Shown one piece after another: positions 24,644-33,295 of a DNA stretch of 64,000 nt. Origin of the DNA: Hyphomicrobiales bacterium. GTDB taxonomy: Bacteria; Pseudomonadota; Alphaproteobacteria; Rhizobiales; Beijerinckiaceae. The position numbers were made by a program, and so were the translations under genes. Each line of letters begins with the position of its first letter. Within the stretch, counting starts at the first letter, position 1. The notes under the pieces are model-generated. The model was not told the origin of the DNA. It made no database searches and was given only the letters and a program-made list of their open reading frames with translations. The stretch is taken from NCBI GenBank assembly GCA_028290285.1, contig JAQGKD010000069.1, positions 52,026-116,025 of the forward strand, given 5' to 3'.

Positions 24644-25675
24644 ATGAACGGAAGGGTCGCGCTGCTCGCAGCCGGTATCGCCGTCTGGTTCGCAGCCGCC
24701 GGGGCCAGCCAGCCCCGCGCCCAGACCCCGGACCAATTCTACAAGGGCCGCCAGATGACCATGCTGGTCTATACGGCGGCGGGCTCGACCTACGATATCT
24801 ACGCGCGCGCCATCGCGCGACACATGGGCCGGCACATTCCCGGCGACCCGACCTTCATCGTCCAGAACATGCCCGGCGCGGGCGGCCTGAAGGCTGTCGA
24901 TTATCTCTACAATATCGCGCCCAAGGACGGCTCCGTCATTGGCACGATCGGGCGTGGCCTGCCCTTCGAGCCCATGCTCGGGCGCACCGACGTGAATTTC
25001 GATCCCTATAAATTCACCTGGCTCGGCAGCATGAACCGGGAATCGAGCCTCGCGATTTCCTGGCACACGTCGAAGGTGAAGACGCTCGACGACCTGTTGA
25101 AACAGGAGCTGCTCATCCCGGGCACGGGCGCCGGCGCGGACTCGCAGATCATCCCGCTCGCCATCAACAATCTGGTGGGCACGAAATTCAAGATCATCAA
25201 CGGTTATCTGAATACAACGGAGGCCGCGCTGGCCATGGAACGCGGCGAACTCGACGGCGTCGGTTACTGGTCTTGGAGTTCGATCGTGTCGCTGCATCCC
25301 GATTGGGTGAAGGACAAGAAGATCAATCTCCTGTTCCACACGGGCACGAAGCCCAACCCCGACCTGCCGGGCGTGCCGATGATCCGCGAGCGCGCAAAAA
25401 GCGCACTCGACGCCAAGGCGCTGGACTTCCTGCTCGCCCGCGAGATCATCGGGCGCCCCTTCGTCGCACCGCCCTCCCTGCCGCCCGAGCGCGCAAAAAT
25501 CCTGCGCGACGCCTTCGCGGCGACGATGAAGGACCCGCTCTTTCTGAAAGACGCCGAAAAGACGGGCATCGAAGTCGAGCTGGTCACCGCCGACGAAGTC
25601 GACGCGCTCCTGAAGACCACCGGGGCATCGCCCACGGACGTGATCGATCGGGTGAAGGCCCTGCTCGGCCGCTGA
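24644..25675 (+). CDS. Bug-family (TTT) periplasmic substrate-binding protein
   Basis: A 343-aa tripartite-tricarboxylate-type receptor with signal peptide MNGRVALLAAGIAVWF to about residue 27. The pocket region reads MTMLVYTAAGSTYDIYARAIARHMGRHIPGDPTFIVQNMPGAGGLKA, typical of Bug receptors. GGGAGG supports the start at 24644; an in-frame upstream start adds a basic non-signal stretch. No TctA/TctB genes are adjacent. The next gene is a flavin monooxygenase, so the ligand may be its substrate. Confidence 0.85.
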   Translation: MNGRVALLAAGIAVWFAAAGASQPRAQTPDQFYKGRQMTMLVYTAAGSTYDIYARAIARHMGRHIPGDPTFIVQNMPGAGGLKAVDYLYNIAPKDGSVIGTIGRGLPFEPMLGRTDVNFDPYKFTWLGSMNRESSLAISWHTSKVKTLDDLLKQELLIPGTGAGADSQIIPLAINNLVGTKFKIINGYLNTTEAALAMERGELDGVGYWSWSSIVSLHPDWVKDKKINLLFHTGTKPNPDLPGVPMIRERAKSALDAKALDFLLAREIIGRPFVAPPSLPPERAKILRDAFAATMKDPLFLKDAEKTGIEVELVTADEVDALLKTTGASPTDVIDRVKALLGR

Positions 25676-25721
25676 ACGCGAATTGCAGACTGCGCATCGG
25701 TACTTCCGGTGCGCGCAACAA

Positions 25722-25739
25722 GGCCGGCGGAGACCGGCC
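25722..25739 (+). promoter_or_regulatory. Intergenic hairpin between receptor and monooxygenase genes
   Basis: Perfect 6-bp inverted repeat GGCCGG/CCGGCC with a 6-nt loop, just before the ribosome site of the next gene. It likely adjusts mRNA stability in the two-gene unit. Confidence 0.4.
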
Positions 25740-25753
25740 CGAGGAACCACCAG

Positions 25754-26776
25754 ATGACCATGAAATTCGGACTCTATGCGCCCATCCCGATGGCCGCGGT
25801 CGGCTCGCCCGAGATCTCGCGCGCAGTGGCGGAATCGCTGAAGCCGCTTCCGCCTGGCGAAACCGACGCGCAGTTCAATCTCGGCGTGGATCTGCTGCTC
25901 GCCGCCGATGAGGTGGGCTTCGATCTCGCGCTCTTCGCGGAGCGCCATCTCGGCCACGACATGTCCGGCTGGGTGAACGCGAGCGCCCTCGCCTCGCGCC
26001 TCAAGCATATTCGAGCGCTGGTCGCGGTGCATCCGGGTCTATGGGATCCGGTAATGATCGCCAAGATGGCGGCCTCGCTCGATCGCATCTGCCCCGGCCG
26101 CATGGCGATCAATATCGTCAACGGCTGGTTCGACCAGGAATTCGAAATGTTCGGCGGCAAGGTGCTGCATGGCGAGGACCGTTATCGCCGCACGATCGAG
26201 TTCATTGAAATCCTGCGCGGCCTCTGGCGCGAGGACACGTTCTCCTTCTCGGGCGAGCATTACCACGTCGAAAAGGGCCAGCTGCTTCTGAAGCCCGCAT
26301 CGCCCACACCGCCGGAAATCTTCTCCGTCAGCACGAGCGATCGCGGCCGCGACTTTATCGCGGAGACCTGCGACTGGTGGTTCGTCGAATTCCCCAAGGA
26401 CGCCGAATCGACCGACGAGGTCATGCGCTCGCTGGAAGCCTCCATCGCCGACATGAACAGGCGAACCGCGCAGACCGGGCGCAAGGTCCACTACGCGCTG
26501 AACCCGTTCCTGGCGCTCGGGACGAGCGCCGAGGCGGCGTTCGACGCTACTATCAAGCAGATCTTCGCCTACGAATCCGATCCCGACACACGCAAGATCG
26601 AACGCCGCATGATCCCCGCGACCCGGGGCGGCTGCATGGGCCGGCCCGAGGACATCCGTCGCCAGGTTCAGCGCTTCGAGGACATGGGCCTCGAGCTTCT
26701 CTTGCTGAAGCTCATCCCCTCGGTCGAGAACATCCGGGCGATCGGCGCGGAGATCATCGCGCCGCTGCGCGCGTAA
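25754..26776 (+). CDS. LLM-class flavin-dependent monooxygenase
   Basis: A 340-aa bacterial-luciferase-fold enzyme. Opening MKFGLYAPIP, then LLAADEVGFDLALFAERHLGH, the PGRMAINIVNGWFDQEF segment common in the SsuD/SfnG/RutA groups, and SVSTSDRGRDFIAETCDWWF. It uses FMNH2 and O2 to oxidise organosulphur or similar compounds. GAGGA lies 8 nt before ATG 25754; an inner ATG at 25760 is possible. It probably acts on the ligand brought in by the Bug-type receptor directly upstream. The flavin reductase is not in the window. Confidence 0.87.
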   Translation: MTMKFGLYAPIPMAAVGSPEISRAVAESLKPLPPGETDAQFNLGVDLLLAADEVGFDLALFAERHLGHDMSGWVNASALASRLKHIRALVAVHPGLWDPVMIAKMAASLDRICPGRMAINIVNGWFDQEFEMFGGKVLHGEDRYRRTIEFIEILRGLWREDTFSFSGEHYHVEKGQLLLKPASPTPPEIFSVSTSDRGRDFIAETCDWWFVEFPKDAESTDEVMRSLEASIADMNRRTAQTGRKVHYALNPFLALGTSAEAAFDATIKQIFAYESDPDTRKIERRMIPATRGGCMGRPEDIRRQVQRFEDMGLELLLLKLIPSVENIRAIGAEIIAPLRA

Positions 26777-26779
26777 CGA

Positions 26780-27286
26780 TCAATGGCGGGCGCGGCGGGG
26801 CGGCGCGGCGGGCTCGAGCCTGATCGCCCCGACGCCCGCTGCGAGATCGACGCCGGTCTGCGCCTGGATGGAGAAGGGCTGCAAAGTGAAACTGCGGCGG
26901 AAGCCTCCGACCAGCGCGTTGGCGCCGACCCCGGCCCCGACCGAGATCGAGCCGCTGGCACCGACATAATCGCCTGCCAGCGCGCGGGGCCCCGGGTTGG
27001 ACGGCGCGATCACGGCCCAGGCGAGACGCCCCGGCCCGGTAAACCCGATGTCGAGGCCGAACTTGCGGATCGTGCCGACGTAATATTCAGGCCGACCGCC
27101 GCGCGAGGGACGATAGACGCACGACAATCCCTTGGACGATGTGATCACGAACCCGACCCCGCCGCTGACGTTGCATTCGAGCACGCCCACCTTCGTGGCG
27201 GCCTGCGCAGGGGCGGCGGCGAGGAAGATCGCCCCGCCCAGACCTGCAAGGAGGAGGCGGCGAGCGGCTGGTGAATGATGGGGCAT
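26780..27286 (-). CDS. DUF992 exported protein
   Basis: A 168-aa protein with a signal peptide (MPHHSPAARRLLLAGLGGAIFLAAAPAQA). The mature part KVGVLECNVSGGVGFVITSSKGLSCVYRPS, DYVGASGSISVGAGVGANALVGG and a C-terminal FTLQPFSIQAQTGVDLAAGV is the DUF992 pattern common in Rhizobiales. Two Cys (in LECNV and LSCVY) may pair. Function unknown. A near-perfect EcfG-type promoter lies 42 nt upstream, which suggests general-stress expression. Confidence 0.85.
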   Translation of the reverse strand: MPHHSPAARRLLLAGLGGAIFLAAAPAQAATKVGVLECNVSGGVGFVITSSKGLSCVYRPSRGGRPEYYVGTIRKFGLDIGFTGPGRLAWAVIAPSNPGPRALAGDYVGASGSISVGAGVGANALVGGFRRSFTLQPFSIQAQTGVDLAAGVGAIRLEPAAPPRRARH

Positions 27287-27328
27287 GAAAACTCCGGGAG
27301 CGCGAAAGGCAAGGTCACCTTGGCCTTT

Positions 27329-27353
27329 AACCTTTGCGCGCCCCGATCGTTCC
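27329..27353 (-). promoter_or_regulatory. Candidate EcfG-type promoter (one mismatch) for the DUF992 gene
   Basis: On the minus strand, GGAAC (27353-27349), 16 nt, then GGTT (27332-27329). The consensus of alphaproteobacterial EcfG sigma factors is GGAAC-N16/17-CGTT, so one base differs. The gene starts 42 nt downstream, a fitting distance. Confidence 0.55.
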
Positions 27354-27361
27354 GCCCGCGC

Positions 27362-27763
27362 TTACTCCGGCTTGAAGTTCAGCGCGACGCCGTTGATGCA
27401 ATAACGAAGATGTGTCGGCGGCGGGCCGTCATCGAAGACATGGCCTAGATGGCTGCCGCAATTGCTGCAATGAACCTCGGTCCGCACCATTCCAAACTTA
27501 TTGTCGGTCTCGGTCTCGACGGCGCCGGGAAGGGGATCGTCGAAGCTCGGCCAGCCCGTCCCGCTCTCAAACTTGCGCTTGGCGACGAACAGCTCCTGCT
27601 CGCAACCCGCGCAGGAGAAGACGCCAGCCCGCTTCTCATCCAGCAGCGCGCACGAGCCGGGGCGCTCGGTGCCGTGACCCCGCATGACCGCATATTGCTC
27701 AGGCGTCAACCGCTGGCGCCATTCGGCGTCGGAAAGCGCGAAGGGAAAGTCTCTGTGCGTCAT
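27362..27763 (-). CDS. msrB: Peptide-methionine (R)-S-oxide reductase
   Basis: A 133-aa MsrB, which reduces methionine-R-sulphoxide in proteins. Zn ligands are the two CxxC pairs (SCAGC and HCSNC). The catalytic Cys is in RYCINGVALNF at the C-terminus. SGTGWPSFDDPL is the conserved substrate-binding region. The start at 27763 gives the family length; a longer frame exists to 27928. The gene lies between the DUF992 gene and the esterase gene on the same strand, with its own gaps of 75 and 115 nt. The cytoplasmic form has no signal peptide. Confidence 0.93.
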   Translation of the reverse strand: MTHRDFPFALSDAEWRQRLTPEQYAVMRGHGTERPGSCALLDEKRAGVFSCAGCEQELFVAKRKFESGTGWPSFDDPLPGAVETETDNKFGMVRTEVHCSNCGSHLGHVFDDGPPPTHLRYCINGVALNFKPE

Positions 27764-27878
27764 GTGCCTGCGCCCCGTGATGTGAAGATGCCGGGCTGGA
27801 TGCCCCGGCCCGGCCGGTCCGACGTCTAATGTCGGGCCTGCCGGCGCAACTTTCCAGCCCGCATTCTGCCGACGAGCC

Positions 27879-29024
27879 TCAAAGGAGCCCGGCGCTGCGC
27901 AGTGCCTTGCGAATCGTGTCCTCGACACCGGCCATCAGGCCGACGGCTTCCGAACCGCGGCTCTCGCGCTCGGATGGCGCCTGGCGGGAGACGACGCGCT
28001 TGGCCTCGCGCGGCGCCGCACGAGTCCGTTGTGCCGAAACCAGTCCCCAGAACTGGGCGATGCGATAGGTCGAGGATATCCCGGCCTCCAGCAGATAGGG
28101 GCCCGGCACGCCGAACTGGGTCTCCCCGGCTCCCGCAGCAAGCGGGGTGCCGTGTCCAAGGCCCTCGACGACATATTCCTCCAAGAGTTCGACCCCGGAT
28201 GCATCGACCCACACCCGGCGGCGCTGCCCGTCCACCATGTCTTCACGGCTGGGCGCTTCCGGCAGGCCGTGCAGATGCGCCCATTGAGCGATGATCGCTC
28301 CGGCATTGTCATGCGCGACGGTGGTGTCGGCCGTGCCATGCCACACGGAGAGCCGGGGCCATGCGCCCTCATGAGGCGAGGCCGAGCGAACAGCCTCGGC
28401 AGCCATCTCGACGTCACGCGAATCGCCGCGCGACATCGATTCGAACGCTCCCTGCACCGTGACGGCGGCCCGATAAGGCAGGCCGGCGATAACCGCGCCG
28501 CCCGCGAAGACGTCGGGATAAGTGGCAAGCATCACGGACGTCATGGCCCCGCCCGCGGACAGGCCGGTCACGTAAATCCGCGAGCGGTCAACGGCGTGCT
28601 CGACCGACAGATGCTCCACCATAGCGCGGATCGAAGCTGCCTCGCCACGCTCCCGCTCGATGTCCCCCATCTGGAACCAGTTGAAGCAATTGTTGGGATT
28701 GTTGCTCGAACGTTGCTCGGGCAGGCATAGAATAAAGCCCTGCGCGTCGGCGAGTTCCGACCAGCCCGAACCGATGTCGTAGCCCGACGCAGTCTGCCGG
28801 CAGCCGTGCAACACGACAACCAGCGCGGGCGACGGTGCGGTCTGCGCGGGAACATAGGACAGAAGGCGGAGATTGCCGGGGTTGGCCCCGAAATCCTCGA
28901 TTTCCGTCAGATGAGCTCCCGGCGAGAAGGCCGAGGTGCGGAGGCCCTGTTCAGTCGGCAGGGAACCGGTCCACTGCTTCTTGATCGCTTGCAGGTCGAT
29001 GATTGTTTTCCCGATGCGGGCCAT
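27879..29024 (-). CDS. PHB-depolymerase-family esterase (LpqC-like)
   Basis: A 381-aa alpha/beta hydrolase. Oxyanion region VVLHGCRQTASGYD, nucleophile in GLSAGGAM (GxSxG), acid/His region WHGTADTTVAHDN and GLGHGTPL. An Asn/Cys-rich lid NNPNNCFNWF is typical of the poly(3-hydroxybutyrate) depolymerase family. Start at 29024 (GGAG upstream) and no signal peptide is seen, so an intracellular esterase or PHB mobilisation is possible. The C-terminal 60 residues are a basic low-homology tail. Confidence 0.87.
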   Translation of the reverse strand: MARIGKTIIDLQAIKKQWTGSLPTEQGLRTSAFSPGAHLTEIEDFGANPGNLRLLSYVPAQTAPSPALVVVLHGCRQTASGYDIGSGWSELADAQGFILCLPEQRSSNNPNNCFNWFQMGDIERERGEAASIRAMVEHLSVEHAVDRSRIYVTGLSAGGAMTSVMLATYPDVFAGGAVIAGLPYRAAVTVQGAFESMSRGDSRDVEMAAEAVRSASPHEGAWPRLSVWHGTADTTVAHDNAGAIIAQWAHLHGLPEAPSREDMVDGQRRRVWVDASGVELLEEYVVEGLGHGTPLAAGAGETQFGVPGPYLLEAGISSTYRIAQFWGLVSAQRTRAAPREAKRVVSRQAPSERESRGSEAVGLMAGVEDTIRKALRSAGLL

Positions 29025-29161
29025 GATTGCTCCAAATCTGTTCGGGAGCCTAACACGGCCGGTCCGGCAGGGTTGCTGCGATGCAGCATAAATCTCGGAG
29101 ATGTGACCCGATGTCCCGCCCTTCCGAAAAAGACGAGCTATGTCATTATGATAGCTGATTC

Positions 29162-29186
29162 GGAACGAAAGGCTCAGCTTCGCGTT
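29162..29186 (+). promoter_or_regulatory. Perfect EcfG-type promoter
   Basis: GGAAC (29162-29166), exactly 16 nt, CGTT (29183-29186). This is the full consensus of the general-stress ECF sigma of alphaproteobacteria. The start codon of the next gene lies 54 nt downstream. The four following same-strand genes to 32768 are closely spaced and could all be read from it. Confidence 0.8.
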
Positions 29187-29239
29187 CTGTTCTGACACGC
29201 CAATCTGTCCGCGAAACGCGGTCTTCGGAGGACGTTTTC

Positions 29240-29551
29240 ATGCGAAATTGGGTGACCCTCAGCCTGATCGGCGCGGCAGCGACGATCGCGCCCACACTCG
29301 TGCTCGCGGGCGGCTCCGCGCCTCAGGCCGCCTGCGCGGGGGTGGCCCAGGCCTATCCAACGTCCGATCTCGTTCTTGGCCATTTCGCCGGTGGACGCTT
29401 CGTGCGGACCGCATGGGGAGTTTCCGTCCTGGACTGGCGCGACGACCATACGTGTTTTACAAGCGCGCGTGCCTGCCGTGCATGGCAGCGCGATATGCGG
29501 ATCGCGTACCGCCAAGTCGAGGGCGACCGGACCTGCCTGCCACTGCGCTGA
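29240..29551 (+). CDS. Small exported cysteine-containing protein
   Basis: A 103-aa protein with a signal peptide (MRNWVTLSLIGAAATIAPTLVLA). The mature part has four Cys (ACAG, HTCFTS, RACRAW, RTCLPL), probably two disulphides. GGAGGA lies 8 nt upstream of the ATG, so translation is likely strong. It is directly behind a perfect EcfG-type promoter, so it is probably a general-stress envelope protein. I do not recognise the family. Confidence 0.72.
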   Translation: MRNWVTLSLIGAAATIAPTLVLAGGSAPQAACAGVAQAYPTSDLVLGHFAGGRFVRTAWGVSVLDWRDDHTCFTSARACRAWQRDMRIAYRQVEGDRTCLPLR

Positions 29552-29592
29552 AGCGGTGGCGGCTCCGGGCGTCCTCCCCCCGGATTGACCTG

Positions 29593-31047
29593 ATGTCTGA
29601 GCCCTCGCCCCGTGACGAAAGCCTCGATCCCGAGGCCTGGGAAGCTTTTCGCGCCAGCGCCCACGGCGCGCTCGACACAATGATCGACCACCTTGCAGGC
29701 CTGCGCGGCAAGCCCGTCTGGCAGGCGCCGCCTGAAGAGACGCGCGCGCATTTCCGGAAGGCGCTGCCGCGATCCGGCGAGGATTTCGACGCAGTTCTCG
29801 ACACCTTCCGTGCGGATATCCTCCCCTATGGCAGCGGCAACACCCATCCCCTCTTCATGGGCTGGGTGCAGGGAGCCGGCACGCCGGTCGGCATGGTCGC
29901 GGACATGCTGGCCGCCGGCATCAACGCCAATTGCGGCGGCAGGGACCACATCGCGCTCGATGTCGAGCGCCAGATCGTCCTCTGGATGGCCGAACTCTTC
30001 GGCTTCCCGAGGGATGCCTCGGGCCTGTTCCTCACCGGGTCCTCGCAGGCCAATTTCTGCGCCCTCATCGTCGCCCGCCGCGCCGCGCTCGAAGGCATTC
30101 GCCGCGACGGTCTGGTTCGCGCGCCCCAGCTCGTGGCATACACCTCGAGCGAGGCCCACAGCTGCATCGTGCAGGCCATGGAGCTGTCGGGGATCGGCTC
30201 GGCCCACCTGCGCCTGGTGCCGGTCGATGGCGCGCGCGCCATGCGGGTCGGCGCGCTCGATGCCATGATCGAGCAAGACCGCGCGGCGGGGCTCCTTCCG
30301 TTCCTCGTCGTGGGCACGGCGGGCACCGTCAACACTGGCGCGATCGACGATCTCACCGGGATCGCCGATCTCTGCGCCGCCAAAAAGCTCTGGTTCCACG
30401 TCGACGGCGCGCTGGGCGCGCTGGCAGCTCTGAGCCCCGATGTCGCGCCCGGCCTGCGTGGGCTGGAGCGGGCGGATTCGATTGCCTTCGACTTCCACAA
30501 ATGGACGCACGTCCCCTATGACGCGGGCTTCCTGCTTGTTCGCGACCCCAAGGCACACAAGGCCGCCTTCGCAAATCCGGCAGCCTATTTACAGCGTGAG
30601 CCGGAAGGGCTGGCCGCAGGCGAAACCTGGCCGGTCGATCTCGGCCCCGACCTGTCGCGCAGCTTCCGTGCGCTGAAGACCTGGTTCACCTTCAAGGTGC
30701 ATGGAGCGGAAAAGCTGGGCGGAGCCATTTCCCGCACCTGCGGCCTTGCCCGGAACCTCGCCGCGCAGATCGTGGCCTCGCAGGATTTCGTGCTGGCCGC
30801 GCCCGTGCGCCTGAACATCGTCTGCTTCCGGCCTGCGGGCCGTAATGCCGACCTCGTGCGCGATATCGTCATGGACCTGCACACGACAGGCAGCGCCGCG
30901 CCCTCCGTGACGCAACTCGACGGCGCGCCGGTAATCCGGGCCGCGATCCTCAACCATCGCACCACCAGCGCCGACATCGACACCTTCCTGGAAGCCGTGC
31001 GGGCGAGCATGGCGCGCGTCGAGGTCCGCAATCGGGTTGAGGGCTGA
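29593..31047 (+). CDS. PLP-dependent group II decarboxylase
   Basis: A 484-aa fold-type I enzyme of the aromatic-amino-acid/glutamate decarboxylase group. The PLP lysine is Lys303 in FDFHKWTHVPYD. Asp271 (FHVDGALGA) binds the pyridine N and the HSCIVQAM region stacks on the ring. HPLFMGWVQGAGTP at about 85-98 is the typical N-terminal active-site loop. I chose ATG 29593, as the longer open frame reads through the upstream gene in another frame. It lies 41 nt after the secreted protein gene. Substrate (Trp, Phe, DOPA, Glu, Asp) cannot be told by eye. Confidence 0.87.
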   Translation: MSEPSPRDESLDPEAWEAFRASAHGALDTMIDHLAGLRGKPVWQAPPEETRAHFRKALPRSGEDFDAVLDTFRADILPYGSGNTHPLFMGWVQGAGTPVGMVADMLAAGINANCGGRDHIALDVERQIVLWMAELFGFPRDASGLFLTGSSQANFCALIVARRAALEGIRRDGLVRAPQLVAYTSSEAHSCIVQAMELSGIGSAHLRLVPVDGARAMRVGALDAMIEQDRAAGLLPFLVVGTAGTVNTGAIDDLTGIADLCAAKKLWFHVDGALGALAALSPDVAPGLRGLERADSIAFDFHKWTHVPYDAGFLLVRDPKAHKAAFANPAAYLQREPEGLAAGETWPVDLGPDLSRSFRALKTWFTFKVHGAEKLGGAISRTCGLARNLAAQIVASQDFVLAAPVRLNIVCFRPAGRNADLVRDIVMDLHTTGSAAPSVTQLDGAPVIRAAILNHRTTSADIDTFLEAVRASMARVEVRNRVEG

Positions 31048-31115
31048 CCCGCGTTTACGATTCGCACACCAGACCCGCGCAGGATGGGAGACCGAATCAC
31101 CCGCAAAGGCCCTGC

Positions 31116-31922
31116 ATGGCGATGAACGAACACGCCCGGCCCCGTCGCGGTCTCGCCCTGATTACAGGCGCGTCCGAAGGCATCGGCGTGGAGCTCGCCC
31201 GCATCATGGCAGCGCGTGGACATGACCTCGCGCTGGTCGCGCGTCAGGGCGAAAAGCTCGCCGCGCTCGCCACGGAAATCGAGGCGACCTGCCGCCCGCG
31301 TCCGCTCATCATCGTCGCTGATCTCTCGGACGTCGAGGGGATCGATCGCGTCGAGCGTTCGCTGTCCGAGGCTGGCGCAGACGTCGAAATCCTCGTCAAC
31401 AATGCAGGCTTTGGCCTGCTCGGATCGGCCATGACGCTCGACAGTTCGAGCCAGCTGGGCATGGTCGATCTCAACATGCGCGCCCTGACCGATCTCACGC
31501 TGCGCCTGCTGCCGGGAATCGTCGCGCGGCGCGGACGCGTGTTGAACGTAGCATCCACCGCCGCATTCCTGCCTGGCCCCTACATGGCCGTCTATTACGC
31601 CAGCAAGGCCTATGTGCTGTCCTTCGGGCAGGCCCTTTCACAGGAGCTGAAAGCGTCCGGTGTCACCATCACGACGCTATGTCCTGGGCCGACGACCACG
31701 CAATTCCAGGCACGCGCGGGCATGGACCCCAAGATGTTCGAGCGTTTGCGACCGATGACCGCCCGCTCCGTCGCCCTCGCAGGTTATGAGGGCATGATGG
31801 CCGGGAAGCGCGTGGTCGTGCCGGGCCTGCTGAACAAGGCGACGGCCATTCTCGTGCCCCTCTTGCCACGCTCTCTCCTCTTGATGGTGGTTGCGCGGCT
31901 GCAAGAAAGGCGCGGAACCTAG
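31116..31922 (+). CDS. Short-chain dehydrogenase/reductase (DltE/YqjQ-like)
   Basis: A 268-aa SDR. Nucleotide motif ITGASEGIGVELARI, NNAG (95-98), catalytic Ser147 and the pair Tyr160/Lys164 in VYYASKAYV. The SFGQALSQELKASGVTITTLCPGPTTTQF ending is typical of the SDR subgroup acting on acyl or keto lipids. A second Met (31122) is possible. It follows the decarboxylase gene by 68 nt and precedes the amidotransferase gene by 12 nt. Confidence 0.87.
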   Translation: MAMNEHARPRRGLALITGASEGIGVELARIMAARGHDLALVARQGEKLAALATEIEATCRPRPLIIVADLSDVEGIDRVERSLSEAGADVEILVNNAGFGLLGSAMTLDSSSQLGMVDLNMRALTDLTLRLLPGIVARRGRVLNVASTAAFLPGPYMAVYYASKAYVLSFGQALSQELKASGVTITTLCPGPTTTQFQARAGMDPKMFERLRPMTARSVALAGYEGMMAGKRVVVPGLLNKATAILVPLLPRSLLLMVVARLQERRGT

Positions 31923-31934
31923 GATTTCAGCGAC

Positions 31935-32768
31935 ATGCACGCTTTTGACGCAACCGATTCCCTTGCGCCGCCGGCCGGAAGCTCACATCATGGCAGAATG
32001 CCTGATTGTGTCGCCTCCCCGGAGCCATCACGCCGGGTTTTGATCGTCCTGCATCAGGAACAATCGACACCTGGCCGCATCGGCCGTCTCCTGCGGGAGC
32101 GCGGCATAGCGCTCGACATCAGGCGTCCGCGTTTCGGCGATCCTCTTCCTTCGACATTGTCGGATCATCTCGGCGCGATCGTCTTCGGCGGCCCGATGAG
32201 CGCCAACGACGAGGACGACTACGTCCGCCGCGAGATCGACTGGATGGGTGTGCCGCTCGCGGAAGGCAAGCCACTGCTGGGCATCTGCCTCGGCGCACAG
32301 ATGCTCGCGCGCCATCTCGGGCAGCGGGTCTATCGTCATCCGGAAGGCCGCGTCGAGATCGGCTATCATCCCATCGTCCCGACGGGCGATGCCCATACGC
32401 TCTGCGGAGCGCCCTTCCCCGAGCGCGTCTATCATTGGCACCGCGAGGGCTTCGACCTGCCTGTTGGCGCCGAGCTTCTGGCGAGCGGGGAGCATTTCGA
32501 GGTGCAGGCCTGCCGCGCGGGACCCGCCGCCTACGGCCTGCAATTTCACCCGGAAGTCACCTACGCAATGATGTGCCGCTGGACGACGCGGGCGCAGGAC
32601 CATGGCCCCGAACCCGGCGCCCATCCACGCCACGCTCATCTCGAAGGCTGGTTCATGCACGACGCCTGCGTCGCGCGTTGGCTGCAGGCGTTTCTCACGT
32701 GCTGGCTGGCGGGCGGCAAGAAGAGCGCCCTGGCCCCGCCTGCTCTTCCAGCCTTACTCCCCGCGTGA
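31935..32768 (+). CDS. Class I glutamine amidotransferase
   Basis: A 277-aa GATase-1. Nucleophile Cys118 (GICLGAQM), His205 and Glu207 (FHPEV). It resembles GMP-synthase-like stand-alone amidotransferases with an extended C-terminus. Met at 31998 (residue 22) is a plausible shorter start. An AGGA site favours 31935 (10-nt spacing). The acceptor is unknown; it could modify a small molecule from the neighbouring decarboxylase/SDR. It is convergent with the next gene (3-nt gap). Confidence 0.83.
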   Translation: MHAFDATDSLAPPAGSSHHGRMPDCVASPEPSRRVLIVLHQEQSTPGRIGRLLRERGIALDIRRPRFGDPLPSTLSDHLGAIVFGGPMSANDEDDYVRREIDWMGVPLAEGKPLLGICLGAQMLARHLGQRVYRHPEGRVEIGYHPIVPTGDAHTLCGAPFPERVYHWHREGFDLPVGAELLASGEHFEVQACRAGPAAYGLQFHPEVTYAMMCRWTTRAQDHGPEPGAHPRHAHLEGWFMHDACVARWLQAFLTCWLAGGKKSALAPPALPALLPA

Positions 32769-32771
32769 CGC

Positions 32772-33281
32772 TCAGTCCGTCATGACCAGCGCCCAATAGA
32801 CCTGATATTTCGAGCCCGGCGCATAGGCCGTCGCAATGCCCATGCGGCGCATGGCGGGGTTGAGCATGTTCTTGTTATGCCCTGGTGAATCGCGCCAGCC
32901 TGAAAAGGCCTCGGCGAGCGTGTGATAACCGGCCGAAATATTCTCCACGGCCGCGGAATGATCTAGCCGTCCGTTGAGCCGCGTCTGCAAGGTTCCGCGC
33001 ACCTCGTGGCTCATGTTGTCGGCTTTCGCCATCGCGGTCGCCTGCTCCTGCGCGGCCTGCTGCAAGGCGGGATCGATGGAGACCGTCGATGCTCCGTGAT
33101 TGCGGCGGTAGATCGAGATCATGTCGCGTGCCGCGACCGCATCCACCTTGGCCGAACTCGCCGTCAGCTTCTTGTAGAATCCCGGCTCGCCGGAGATGCC
33201 GGGGCCTGCCGGCTTGTCGGCGCAACCCGCCAGCGAGAGGCCGATGGCTGCGAGCAGGGGAATGCAGGGAAAAGAAGCCAT
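32772..33281 (-). CDS. CAP/SCP-domain lipoprotein
   Basis: A 169-aa protein with a lipobox (LSLAGC, lipid anchor at Cys20). The CAP domain has SHEVRGTLQTRLNGR and the block SGWRDSPGHNKNMLNP. Such proteins lie on the envelope and have no proven enzyme activity in bacteria. It is 14 nt downstream of the mechanosensitive channel gene on the same strand, so co-expression is likely. Confidence 0.88.
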   Translation of the reverse strand: MASFPCIPLLAAIGLSLAGCADKPAGPGISGEPGFYKKLTASSAKVDAVAARDMISIYRRNHGASTVSIDPALQQAAQEQATAMAKADNMSHEVRGTLQTRLNGRLDHSAAVENISAGYHTLAEAFSGWRDSPGHNKNMLNPAMRRMGIATAYAPGSKYQVYWALVMTD

Positions 33282-33295
33282 GCGCAGAAAGATCC

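Noticed and set aside
24446..26032. Long minus-strand open frame opposite the Bug receptor and monooxygenase genes
   Set aside because: It is the antisense of two clear genes; the only gene-like part is the C-terminal 100 residues, kept as 24143-24445.
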